A stretch of DNA of 64,000 nt from NCBI RefSeq assembly GCF_017591435.1, contig NC_059259.1:3495742-3559741 (forward strand), in the 5' to 3' direction. Below the pieces are notes generated by a model. It searched no databases and was not told the DNA's origin. It saw only the letters and a list, made by a program, of their open reading frames with translations. The first letter of the stretch is position 1. Every line of letters starts with the position of its first letter. Shown piece after piece: positions 54,010 to 64,000 of this stretch. This DNA comes from Portunus trituberculatus. Its lineage: Eukaryota > Arthropoda > Malacostraca > Decapoda > Portunidae. The translations under genes and the position numbers were made by a program.

Positions 54010-55143
54010 TATTGTTGAATTAATAAATAATTACAACAAAGGAGGAGGATGGACCTTGCCACCCACCCCCTGGGCAAAGACATAAGGTTAAAGTATCAAA
54101 AACATAACACTAAACAGTATACATAACAAGAATACAAGTATTTCAATAAATAAGTACAGATATTGCACATTTTATTGCATGAACATCCTACAGTCTGGGA
54201 GCAAACTGAGGATATTCCTTGAGTATATCCCTGAGAGTGGTTGAGTCAAGGAGATGGTCAATGAGACTGTACTAATCATGTTGACCTTGTGGCCTAAATT
54301 TAGCAATGAGAGGACATTCCATGATATAGTGATGCAGAGTGTGTCCCCTTGGTGTAGCACACAGCACACACCAGGAGAAGCACTGACTTCCCCAAAGTAT
54401 TTGTAGCCTAATCTGAGCCTCATTGCCACCCTGTCATGTGATGCAGTGTGTCTCTCGTAGGTGTAAGCACAGCTCTGGGAGACACGTGCATAGTGAAGAC
54501 TAGTGCTACTGCCCCTATGGCAACAAAGCTCCAACTGATCACTAATGCTACTTTGTACAAAGTCCTTAATGCTACTCTTAACATAACCCAGAGTGTGCTC
54601 AGTGCCAGGGTCCACTGTGTCATCTTGTAGGGTATACTTAGCAAGGTGGTCCGCTTTTTCATTTAAAGGGATACCCACATGAGAGGGTATCCAGATGAAA
54701 TGGACCGTGGCACCGGTACCTTCTAGGGCGTGGATGAGATCAAGACACCTATTAACTAGATCACAGTCCATGGGGAAGGTGGATTGAAGGGCATACAGCC
54801 AGACTGTCAATAAAGAAATATACATTCTAGTGGAAGACATGTGTGCAGGGAGCTGCCTGGAAACCTCAATGTCAGTGTAGAGTTAAGCAAAGATGTAGTC
54901 ACGGATGAACAGCCCACATCCAGACCTGCTGCCATTGACTGACCCATCACAATAAACATGAATAGCCTGAACATGTGGGTACTTGGACAATTTAGTCATG
55001 AACATGTCTTGCAGCACATGAGAGAGCCAGTCCCTCTTGGGCTGATGCAGAGATTGAATATCAACACTGACACGGTGAGGGTTCCAGGTGGGTTGTAGCA
55101 GTGACATAACATGATCTTCCTGAAGTATGGTGTTGTAGGAGTG
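54010..55143 (-). mobile_element. I-clade-like LINE, copy 2, RNase H portion
   Basis: Homologous to 34430-35655. Minus strand gives IHVYCDGSVNGSRSGCGLF (54960), then, after a ~75-bp deletion near 54825 removing the AELYAVLEAL acidic position, YALQSTFPMDCDLVNRC, FIWIPSHVGIPLNEKADHLA and the C-terminal RLGYKYFGEVSASPG. A ~45-bp deletion lies at 55107. Clearly inactive. Confidence 0.8.
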
Positions 55144-55439
55144 CCTCTCTGCACGCCTTGTCTACAGACGGTGATGAATCACAGACTGTGACAACACGCA
55201 CAATATATATATATATTACTATACTATCCTACTACAAGTGCTTACTAACACCTGTTAGACTGACATCCCTGGCCTACTACTACTGCAATATATGAGGTGT
55301 ACAGCACATCCGGTGATGTACACATAAGCCCAGACACCACCTACGGGTGACACCCACTATCCACTCGTCGCAGACAAGTCTGGCGGACGACAACTACGCA
55401 CTACTGGCCGACATGAAGCCTCTCAGCATTCAATAGTGT

Positions 55440-56220
55440 GCGTGGCTACTACCACTACAATACAGTTTACTACTGAAACTATACAAAAGATGGTGGGGGC
55501 ACACAGCCACCCAACAAAACACACTGGTGACCACAGCCACCAACAGCAACAATGGGACGAAACAATAACGCATCCCTCCACGTCGCCACACCCGAGTGGA
55601 CGAACGCACAACAGGAAATGCAGCCCCAACCGGCTACACTTTCCTCAGAACAACAAGCCCGTTGTCCTACACAGCCACAGTCTACCCAGTAGCAAGCCAG
55701 CTACTCAACAGGAGGGCACAACTCCCAGACCAATGACTAGCGAGTAACAAGAACAGCCCAGCAACACGTGTCTCCACCCTGTGCCAGAAACCAAGAGCGC
55801 ACGTGTCTACCTCCGCTGAAGACTGGCTGGTTACTATACACAGTATACTACTGATACTACACAACAGATGGTGGGGGCACACAGCCGCCCACCAAACACA
55901 CTGGTGACCACGGCCACCAACAAAACAAACAGGACGAGACAACACGTATCTCTCCTCCGCGTCGCTACCCCACGAGTGGACGAACGCACAACAGGAAATG
56001 CAGCCCCAACCGGCTACACTTTCCTCAGGACAACAAGCCCGTTGTCCTACACAGCCACGGTCTACCGAGTAACAAACCAGCTACTCAACAGGAGGGCACA
56101 ACTCCCAGACCAATGACTGGTGAGTAACAAGCGAAGCCCAGCAACACGAATCTCCCTAACACTGTGCCAGACCGACGAGTGTGTGTGTCTATCTCCGCTG
56201 AAGGCTAGCTGGTTACTGAC
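55440..56220. repeat. Tandem duplication of an ~380-bp unit
   Basis: AGATGGTGGGGGCACACAGC occurs at 55488 and 55866, and ACGCACAACAGGAAATGCAG at 55605 and 55985. Both units end in a TCTCCGCTGAAG..GGCTGGTTACT-like sequence (55820 and 56195). The two copies differ by scattered substitutions and small indels. It lies between two I-like LINE fragments. Identity unknown; subrepeats of a retroelement leader are one possibility. Confidence 0.8.
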
Positions 56221-56358
56221 TCCTGCTTGCAACGAGAAGCATGGAGAGGGAGGCGGGCCGTCTGCTCAACAGAACAGCCCGAGGGGCCCGCGATGGGTGG
56301 CCATAGGCTTCACATATAATAATATAATCAATTAAAGGGGATTAAGACGGTGCCCATC

Positions 56359-56360
<2 letters not shown>

Positions 56361-56428
<68 letters not shown>
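56361..56428. repeat. (AT)n microsatellite
   Basis: About 66 bp of TA repeat. Confidence 0.97.
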
Positions 56429-56430
<2 letters not shown>

Positions 56431-56555
56431 ACAAACAAAACTAACTGGGAAGAATTCAAAGAAGGCGCAAAACTTAAAACAAATAACATTAACACAGACC
56501 CATGCAACAACCAACCTACTCTGGAAAAGTCACTGAAAGAATGGACTGAAAGAAT

Positions 56556-57629
56556 GGATCAAGACACTTATTAACTAGATCACAGTCCATGGGGGAGGTG
56601 GATTGAAGGGCGTACAATGCAGCCTGACTGTCAATAAAGAAATATACATTCTTATGGTGAGGCGCCACAATGTGGAGCGCCTCCAGTACAGCATACAGTT
56701 CTGCTCTAGTGGAAGACATGGGTGCAGGGAGCCGCCTGGAAACCTCAGTGTCAGTGTAGAGACTGACTGGCAGAGATGTAGTCATGGATGAACAGCCCAC
56801 ATCCAGACCTGCTGCCATTGACTGACCCATCACAATAAACATGAATAGCCTGAACGTGTGGGTACTTGGACAATTTAGTCATGAACATGTCTTGCAGCAC
56901 ATGAGGGAGCCAGTCCCTCTTGGGTTGATGCAGTGAGTGAATATCAACACTGACATGGTGAGGGTTCCAGGCGAGTTGCAGCGGTGACATAACAACGTTA
57001 ATACAAGCCTCAGCTACACCTACACTTGTCAGTACTCCCAAGATCTTCCTGAGATATGGTGTTGTAGGAGTGCGAGGATCATGATACAGGAGGGTCAGTG
57101 ATCCCTTTAGAGAGTCAGAGCCATGCATAGCATCCAACTAATTGTGCAACAAATAATTTCCTGTACCCTACATATAATACTCGGCAGGTGCAGTTCAGCT
57201 CTGAGGACTTCAATCCGTGCAGTCCTGGGGCATCCCAAGATTATCCACATGGCTTCATTCTGTACAAGCTCCAGGGGACGGAGTTGGGTGGCACTAAACT
57301 GTATTAAAACAGGGGCGGCATAATCAATAAGGGACCGTATGACAGATATATAGAATATTCTTTGGACTGGAATGCCCGCCCCCAGGCCCCTGTTGGCTAG
57401 CAACCGAAGTGGTGCTAGCCGTGGCAGACAGAGGTCTCGAACATATTGGACGGCTTGAAGAGACTTCCTAAAGCTCATCTGAACACCCAGGTACTTGTGT
57501 ATATGAACTCTAGGGATGGGAATGTTATTTACAGTGGGCAGCTGAGAGACCTTCCCTTTAGCTTGAAATTTTGTTTTACATTCATTAATCACTAGTCCCA
57601 TTTGGACACACAACGCTGCCAGTTGTGAC
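56556..57629 (-). mobile_element. I-clade-like LINE, copy 3, thumb and RNase H N-terminal portion
   Basis: It covers the region homologous to 35165-36150 of copy 1. Minus strand: LCVQMGLVINECKTKFQAK (57590), HKYLGVQMSFRKSLQAVQYV, RSLIDYAAPVLIQFSATQLR (57330), then IHVYCDGSVNGSRSGCGLF, STRAELYAVLEAL and FFIDSQAALYAL (56640). It lacks the 3' end beyond RNase H, an unusual 3' truncation that implies deletion or rearrangement rather than normal target-primed insertion. It overlaps the span covered by copy 2, so the two are separate copies. Confidence 0.8.
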
Positions 57630-57639
57630 AAGAGTAAGC

Positions 57640-57944
57640 CGCAAGGGTGAGCAAAAATAAAAAATAAAACAATAATTAGCAAGACGGTTTGCCCGTCATC
57701 TTTACACTCTGACTTTATTTCCTTTCCCACTATTGCCCTCAACACTTCCCTTCCCAACAACTTTTACTCTTCATAGTTTCACCCATCTTTTCTATCCCCC
57801 CCTTCAACGCTCAACGCTAAACGAGGGACACAAACGAGCCACTCTTCTTCCTAGTCACTTCTCTCTCTCTACCTGGTGTGACACAACCACAGCCCCCATG
57901 TTCCTTCCTCCCTATGCCTGACATGACACAGCAACCATCCCCAG

Positions 57945-57981
<37 letters not shown>

Positions 57982-58530
57982 TGACCCTAGTGAGACACTG
58001 CCCCAGTCCTTAGACACTTCAGTTTACCTTTCATCTTTTGGCACGGTTCTACCCCAACCTTCAGGCCCTTCTTGTCTTCTGGTAGCTCGTGAGGCACTAG
58101 ATGCGCCCGCTTGTTCACAATCGCCCCTCACACCTCACATGTGGTCACTATGTCAGGTGCTTACACCCATCTCCACCTTGAAATCATCGCCAGATGCAGC
58201 AGTGGGCCTAACTGGAATGTTGGGCTCAGTCATGCCCCATACCCCACATCATCGGAGCACCCCGGCTCACCACCCTTTGACCAGCTAGATAGATAGATAG
58301 ATAAGATAGATAATACTTTATTGTTCATGTATATAATACATAAAAATTTGTTTTGTGTGTCTCCAGCTAAAAGTATCATTCGGTATAGTGATGCAGTGTA
58401 TGGTATAGTGATGCAGTGTATGGTATAGTGATGCAGTGTTTGGTATAGTGATGCAGTGTATCCCTTACAAAGATATAAGGTAGAGAAACAGGAAGCCATT
58501 ATGGTGGACTCACGAGATAGGTAGATAGAT
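57640..58530. other. Non-coding stretch with a TC run and two tandem repeats
   Basis: (TC)n at 57947-57979, (TAGA)n at 58287-58318 and a 20-bp tandem array at 58381-58461. No supported gene. Confidence 0.5.
58381..58461. repeat. 20-bp unit, four tandem copies
   Basis: The unit TGGTATAGTGATGCAGTGTA repeats four times with one T/A change in the third copy. Confidence 0.93.
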
Positions 58531-60692
58531 CAGAGAGAAGAAGAGGGCATATAGAGAGTTGCAGAAAAGTGGGGAAGATGTAGATTTGATTAGGTACAGA
58601 CAGGTCAGGGATGATTTGAGTAAGGTTATAAAAAAAAGTAAAAGGCAGGCAGAGATAAAACTAGCTAGAGCTGGGAGTAAAGATCCCAAAAAATCATATA
58701 GTTATTACAAGGTCAGTGATAAAAGAAATAAGGATAGGATTGGACCACTCAGAAAAGATGGTGTAGTAGTGGATCAAAATGAAGACATAGTAGAATTATT
58801 GAATGAACAATTTTCTTCAGTATTTACTAGGAAAGAATAGGAAATCCTGTTACAAACAGTGCGACGAGTAGTTTAAGAGCTTTAGAAAATATTGATATAA
58901 AACCGGGAATTATTAGGAAATTTATTCTTGAACTAGACGATAGGAAAGCTAGTGGTCCTGATGAGCTACATGCCAGAGTACTTAGGGAGGGTGTAGACAG
59001 TATTTCTGAAGCACTTAAGTTAATCTTTGAAAGATCACTTAGGTTTGCTGAGATACCTCAGGACTGGAAGTTAGCTAATGTTACTCCAATATTTAAAAAA
59101 GGTAGGAAGGATGATGCAAATAATTATAGACCGATCAGTTTAACTAGTATAGTATGTAAGATACTAGAGAAAATCATTAAGGGTAGTATTTGGGAGCATT
59201 TAAATGAGAATAGATTAATTAGAGATACCCAACATGGCTTTAGATCAGGGAGGTCCTGTCTTACAAATTTGCTCGATATCTTAGAATATATTACCAAGGA
59301 GTTAGATGATGGAAATAGCATAGATGTTATATATCTAGATTTTAGCAAGGCGTTTGATAAGGTACCGCATAGGAGGCTAGTGTACAAATTGAGACTACAT
59401 GGGATAGGGGGTAGGTTAGTTGATTGGATTAGTGAATGGCTTTCTGATAGGAAACAGAGAGTAGTATTAAATGGGGCAATGTCTGAGTGGAAGGAAGTGG
59501 TTAGTGGGGTACCCCAAGGATCAGTGCTAGGACCTCTTCTTTTCTTGGTGTACATTAACGATTTAGATATAGGAATTAGTAGCAAAGTATCAAAGTTTGC
59601 AGATGATACTAAGATAGCATGTGCAGTACAGGGTGAAAAGGACAATTACAGAATACAACGAGACCTGGACAGGCTGATAGCATGGGCAGACAGGTGGCAG
59701 ATGGAGTTTAATTCTAAAAGTGTCAGGTTATGCATTTAGGTAAAGACAACACAAACTTTAGCTATGAGATGGAGGGATGTTGGCTAGAGGCAGTAGAGGA
59801 GGAAAGGATTTAGGAGTAGTGATAGACAGGACTATGAAATTTTCAAAGCAATGTTTAGAAGCAAGAAATAGGGCAAATAGGATCCTGGGTTTTATAAATA
59901 GAAATGTTAGTTATAAAAGTAAGGAAGTGGTGCGTAGCTTATATAATTCCTATGTTAGGCCCCATTTAGAGTATTGCATACAGGCCTGGTCACCCCACTT
60001 ATAGGCAGGATATCAACATGTTAGAAGCAGTTCAGAGAAGAGCAACTAGGATGATACCAGCATTAAAGCGCCTGGAGTATAGAGATAGATTAAAGGAATT
60101 AAACATGTTTTCATTTGAGAGGAGATGTATAAGAGGGATATGATAGAGTTATTTAAAATGTTCTCAGATACAAACTACATAGATGTGAGATCTTTCTTTA
60201 CCTTAGAGGAGGGAAGTAGGACTAGAAATCATGGCAGGAAGATTAGAAAGCAAGGCTGCAGGTTAGATATAAGAAAATATTTCTTTAGTCATAGGGTGGT
60301 AGACTTCTGGAATGCATTGCCAGAGAGGGTTGTAAATAGCACTAGTTTGACAATGTTTAAAAACAGATTAGATAAGCACTTAAATTTATTAGATTTATAA
60401 TTATGTATAGCACTGCATGATAGTTTTTATAAGAAATTTACTATAGTTAAACAAGACATGATCCCCATGTATGGGGATCACAGATTGTAGAGGAATTCGC
60501 TGCAGGACTTAGCCCTGTTAATGGGCCAAATATTTAGAATTAGTATATAATGTATTGTGTACTTGTAAGTGTATCTTTAAGTACTGATGACGAGGCCGCT
60601 GTGTGACTGATACAGGATAACCTAGATGGGCCCTGGTGGCCCTTTGTTATCCTATTATTTATATTATATGTTATGTTATGTTTTTTAACAAT
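58530..60692 (+). mobile_element. CR1-type LINE family B, copy 2
   Basis: RVRDDLSKVIKKSK-type linker at 58600, EQFSSVFTRKE (58808), then DPDELHARVLRE-like text near 58955. Reverse transcriptase: NYRPISLTSIVCKILEKII (59120), HGFRSGRSCLTNLLDILEYI, YLDFSKAFDKVPHRRLVYK (59331), VPQGSVLGPLLFLVYINDL and KFADDTKIA (59595). C-terminus: DLGVVIDRTMKFSK, RPHLEYCIQAWSPH, SHRVVDFWNALPERVVN to LNLLDL (60400). The 3' UTR has the same hairpin (60459-60480) and the tail has TTATG units (60668-60680). Frameshifts at ~58837, 59735, 59815, 60003 and 60138 disable it. Confidence 0.85.
60459..60480 (+). other. 3' UTR hairpin of LINE family B (copy 2)
   Basis: Same 10-bp stem as at 44899-44920. Stem-loops near the 3' end are commonly recognised by the reverse transcriptase of CR1-like elements; that role here is inference. 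Confidence 0.75.
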
Positions 60693-60699
60693 CAAACAG

Positions 60700-61568
60700 T
60701 ACAATGCATAACACTCATACATACATACATACTATACCCAGTACACTTAATGGCCTCCTGCATACAGTCATATTGGTATATAAAAAATGGCTATCTTTCG
60801 TTCAGTGATCTAATGCTGTCTGGCACAAAAGATTTACAATATCTGGAAGTCCTACAGTTCATTGACCTTAACCTTTTACCTGATGGCAATAACTGATAGC
60901 TGCTGTTGAGAGGATGTGAAGGGTCACTGGTGATTACTTCACATCTATGGAATGAACTTGTCTTATAAATATCAGCTAAATTTGAGCTGTTCTCTACTCC
61001 CAATTTTACACAGTTTTGAATTATCCTAGTAAGTTTTCCCTTCACCTCTGTACTAAAACTACCATACCAACATGTAATTGAGAACGACAAAACACTGTAT
61101 AATTGCAGAATAAAATAAGTTAGCAGTTCTGGTGTCAATAGCTTCCGCATAGAGTACATCCTAGAGTTTAATCTTTTATATAATGCTTCTGCGTTTTGAT
61201 TAAAACAGAACTTGTTATCAATAATTGTACCAAGATACTTACTTATACTCTGTGACTGATTCAACTAACTCTCCATTTATGTACAGAGGTGACTGAGTGA
61301 CTGGTGATGTACTATAGTCTACTACCATTTCTTTTGTTTTCATAACGTTAAGCTCTAGATAATGCTCACTACACCAAGTATTAAAAGGCTGTACTTCTTC
61401 CCTGTAACTACTGTCATTATTTACACACAAACTCACAAGGGCAGTGTCATCAGCATACTTAAAAAGAAGAGAATTAGTGGCCTGGCACAGGGTGAAGGCA
61501 CCCCCATTGCTACTACATTGCCCTGACATGGAGCCCGGTATTGGCAGAAATGGGCAAGCAAGCCACAC
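60700..61568 (-). mobile_element. Rex1/L2-like LINE 3' fragment
   Basis: Minus strand: LLFKYADDTALVSLCVNN (61480), LELNVMKTKEMVVDYS (61355), VESVTEYK running into KYLGTIIDNKFCFNQNAEAL (61235), SRMYSMRKLLTPEL, FSITCWYGSFSTEVKGKLTR, and the C-terminal DPSHPLNSSYQLLPSGKRLR (60895). The PSHPL...LLPSG block is characteristic of the Rex1/L2-like LINEs common in animals. The frame is intact from 61264 to 60791 but the 5' parts are missing. The 3' region reaches ~60700, meeting copy 2 of family B. Confidence 0.75.
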
Positions 61569-61569
61569 C

Positions 61570-64000
61570 TGGCCGATCGCTACCCTGTGTCATCGAAGCA
61601 GGCCAGCCGTCTGACCCTGCAGACTGTTTGCCGGCCTCCACAACCCTGTCACCAAGATCCGGGCTGCTCACACCCGAGAAGCCACCTACACCTGGCTGGT
61701 CGCTGCCTAACATCACCGGGGCGGGGTTTCTTCTGGGCATCTGTCGCCTGCTGAATTAGATTGTACATTATATATAAAAGAAAGAAAAAGATTATACTGT
61801 TTCCTTGGCCATCGGGGGAAAAGAACCATTTAGCCTCTTAACACTGGTTGGCAGGCGGTAGTCCTCCGACAGGCCAGGCAACATTGTCATTGAGAACCAG
61901 CGGCCATTCAACCAAGACAATGACACCATAGATATCTGGCTGGAGCTTTTTGAGCTGCTTTGTGAACTCCAAAACATCATCGCAGACCAGCGTGCCAAGT
62001 GGTGTAAAGTGGTGATGCTGGGAACGACATAATCTCCATCATCACAGCAGAGACGTGGGAGTAGTGGAAGGCAGCACTCAAGAAGGAGCTTGGACACCCT
62101 GACAAAGTGCAAGCAAGCAGATAGGACCTCGCTGCCCTCACTCAATGTGATTTAACTCTTTGCGCAATAGCAAGAAAGGCGCAAGAGCTGGCATCTCGTG
62201 CATTCAGCAGGCGGGGCCATCATCGAAAGGTAAGCTATGAAAGCATTTGTGAAAGCTTTGCCTCTCGAGTCAGGAAGAAAAGTATTGAGAACATGGACGA
62301 TGACGGTGGAAGAAGCTTGGGAAGAAGCCTGGGAACATCACCATCAAATGATGCAGACTCTGTCACCTCCTGTTGTGGTGGTGGCTGCACAGACTGAACC
62401 TACTCATCTGGAGCAGTTGGAAACCACCACTACCCCACTCCAGCGACAACTACTAGATGATTGAGACGGACAGTGGCGCAAACCAAAGAACTCTACCCAC
62501 AACAAGGACAACTTGTGGTGCTGGAACTACAGTAACATTGGCCAATGCAACGGGAATGTCGCAGAACAAGAACTGGCAATACTGTAAACAAGTGTTTAAA
62601 CTCCAACAGGGGATGTCCATAGGCACTGGATGACCCCAATCAAACCTGACGCCAGCAACATCATGATGCCCATTACAGTAGAGGGACAAGAGGCAACCGT
62701 GCTTGTAGACGCAGGTGCCAGCCGTAGTTGTTTCTCCCCCACCTTCTACAGCAGGAATAAAAACAAGCTGGGGAGCCTTCAACATACATCACTGGTGCAA
62801 GGAGCCAACAGAGCAAGGCTAGTGGTTGAGGGGGGGGACACGGCAACTATCACTCGAGCGGGAGAACAACATTGTCGGGACATCGCTCATAATTCTGAAA
62901 GGCCTATCAGGAATCGATAGAATACTCGAAATGGACATCCTCAAAACTCTCAGAATTAAGATCTCAACACATGAGCACATGGCAACACCCAACAGAGGCT
63001 GTGACCGACCCTCTAAGGTTCTGTACCTCGCTGACAACATTGACATCCCTCCCAACTGCTGGCGCCAGATATTGTTGCTTCACGACGACACTCACACCAT
63101 TAGTGTGTTCTCTCCCACCTGGAAACTACCCCCCTGGCCTTAGAGCTGTGCCAACAGTGTTGAATGGTAAGTCAGCATTTGTTGTTGTGGCCAACTATTC
63201 CTTGGAACAAATAAGTCTTCAAAAAAGGATGGGAAATTGGCACTATCGACCCAGGAGAACTCACAGGACCGCCAGAAAACACCCCGGGCATAGTTACCTT
63301 ACCAGATGTTCTAACAACCTAACACCATTACAAACATGCGACTTACAGAACCTGCTGATGGACTATGGATATATATTTGCCCATGGGGACGGCAACAATG
63401 ATTTAACTAACCTCACAGAGCACCGTGTATACACTAAGAAGCCACCCATCAAACAGCAGTTTCAAAGACAACCACCAGCTCGGAGGGAAGAGGAATGTAA
63501 CCAGGTAAAATCCATGGCACAGCGTGCCATTATTTGGGCATCACCAAGTCCTTGGTCGTCCCCAGTAGTGCTGGCCAAGAAGAAAGATGGCTCTCTGAGA
63601 TTTTGTGTAGACTATCGTTGCCTCAACGCTGTTACTGTAAAAGATGCCCAGCCCCTTCCCTATATCGACGACACACTGGAGGCTCTTCATGGTTCCCGCT
63701 GGTTCTTGATACTAGATTTACAAAGTGGGTACTGGCAAAGTCCCATTCATCAAAAGGAGAAGGAGAAAGCGGCCTTCTGCACAGGTGATGGCCAATTCTG
63801 GGAGTTTGAAGTGCTACCATTCGGTGTATGTAATGGCCCTGTATCGTTTTCTCACTTGATGGATGCTGTTCTGGTCGGCCTTATATGGAAAGCCTGATTG
63901 GCATACTTGGATGATATCATCATTTATTCACCCACATGGACAGTGCATCTGCAACCCCTACAGGAGGTGATCGAATGCATACGACGGGCGGGACTCAAGC
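61570..64000 (+). mobile_element. Ty3/gypsy LTR retrotransposon, 5' part, decayed, runs off the window
   Basis: A gag-like segment begins IVIENQRPFNQDNDTIDIWL (61885), with stops further on. A degenerate zinc knuckle CWNYSNIGQCNREC lies near 62518, with the second Cys and the His replaced. The protease has VLVDAGASRSCF (62700), DAGA in place of the usual DTGA. Reverse transcriptase: SPWSSPVVLAKKKDGSLRFC (63550), VDYRCLNAV, LDLQSGYWQSPI (63713), LPFGVCNGP (63811) and YLDDIIIYS (63904). A TGA at 63895-63897 interrupts the frame just before YLDD. Frames also shift between gag, protease and pol. RNase H and integrase would lie beyond 64000. The 5' LTR is not securely recognised; 61500-61790 holds a short internal repeat. 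Confidence 0.85.
62971..63897 (+). pseudogene. Ty3/gypsy pol fragment (reverse transcriptase)
   Basis: About 308 codons are open up to the TGA at 63895-63897. The first ~90 codons correspond poorly to known pol and are probably out of the original frame. From HRVYTKKPPIKQQFQRQPPA (63422) onward the fingers and palm of a gypsy-type reverse transcriptase are clear. The stop replaces one codon between LIWKA and LAYLDD, and the frame continues past it to the window end. Confidence 0.85.

Noticed and set aside
55436..56335. Plus- and minus-strand frames in the tandem 380-bp units
   Set aside because: Frames are not maintained between the two units and there is no recognisable domain; treated as non-coding repeat.

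Overview
The window is eukaryotic nuclear DNA. It most likely comes from an arthropod, and within arthropods a decapod crustacean is my best guess. The reasons are one spliced gene with canonical GT-AG introns, very long dinucleotide microsatellites (AC, GA and AT arrays of 70 to 210 bp), degenerate AACCT/TTAGG stretches (the arthropod telomere motif), and many LINE, hAT, piggyBac, pogo, Mutator, Penelope and Ty3/gypsy remnants. There is no operon structure and no prokaryotic gene. The species assignment is inference; no search was run.

One host gene can be supported, on the minus strand from about 19.25 kb down to 1.6 kb. Thirteen exons join in perfect phase into about 1066 residues: a Ser/Tyr/Arg/Gly low-complexity N-terminal half, a proline- and charge-rich middle, four zinc-finger-like modules and a Glu-rich acidic tail. 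This is the architecture of Drosophila Pep (zinc finger protein on ecdysone puffs), a nuclear RNP protein; AKAP95/ZNF326-type proteins are the alternative. Its introns carry a LINE and a tRNA-Val-like SINE lodged in AC/GT arrays (1.9-6.5 kb), two inverted TTAA-flanked MITEs (7.05-7.69 kb), and a piggyBac-like element (10.41-12.22 kb) that splits a second tRNA-derived SINE exactly at TTAA.

Upstream of the gene, 19.8-64 kb is almost entirely transposon. In order: an RTE-like LINE (19.8-21.8 kb); a YVDD-type LINE (23.0-25.8 kb); a jockey-like LINE interrupted by a hAT element with a perfect 8-bp target duplication (27.4-30.6 kb); simple and tandem repeats (30.7-34.4 kb); an I-clade-like LINE with an RNase H domain (34.4-36.6 kb, with two more partial copies at 54.0-55.1 and 56.6-57.6 kb); a CR1/L2-type LINE (37.4-43.4 kb) split by a pogo-like MITE and by a Mutator-like element with an intact 614-codon transposase ORF (41.0-42.9 kb); a Penelope-type GIY-YIG fragment; a CR1 family present as an inverted pair (44.7-46.2 and 58.5-60.7 kb); and a large nest at 46.4-54.0 kb. 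In that nest one minus-strand LINE is broken by an RTE-like element with a 10-bp target duplication and by a solo LTR. The RTE element itself carries a second solo LTR and a hAT MITE. The right end holds a Rex1/L2-like LINE fragment and the 5' part of a decayed Ty3/gypsy element that runs out of the window.

The most useful signals are the nested insertions whose target duplications restore host-element reading frames, the intact Mutator-like transposase, the LINE and SINE that both sit in AC arrays in the same orientation, and frameshifts shared by paired LINE copies.
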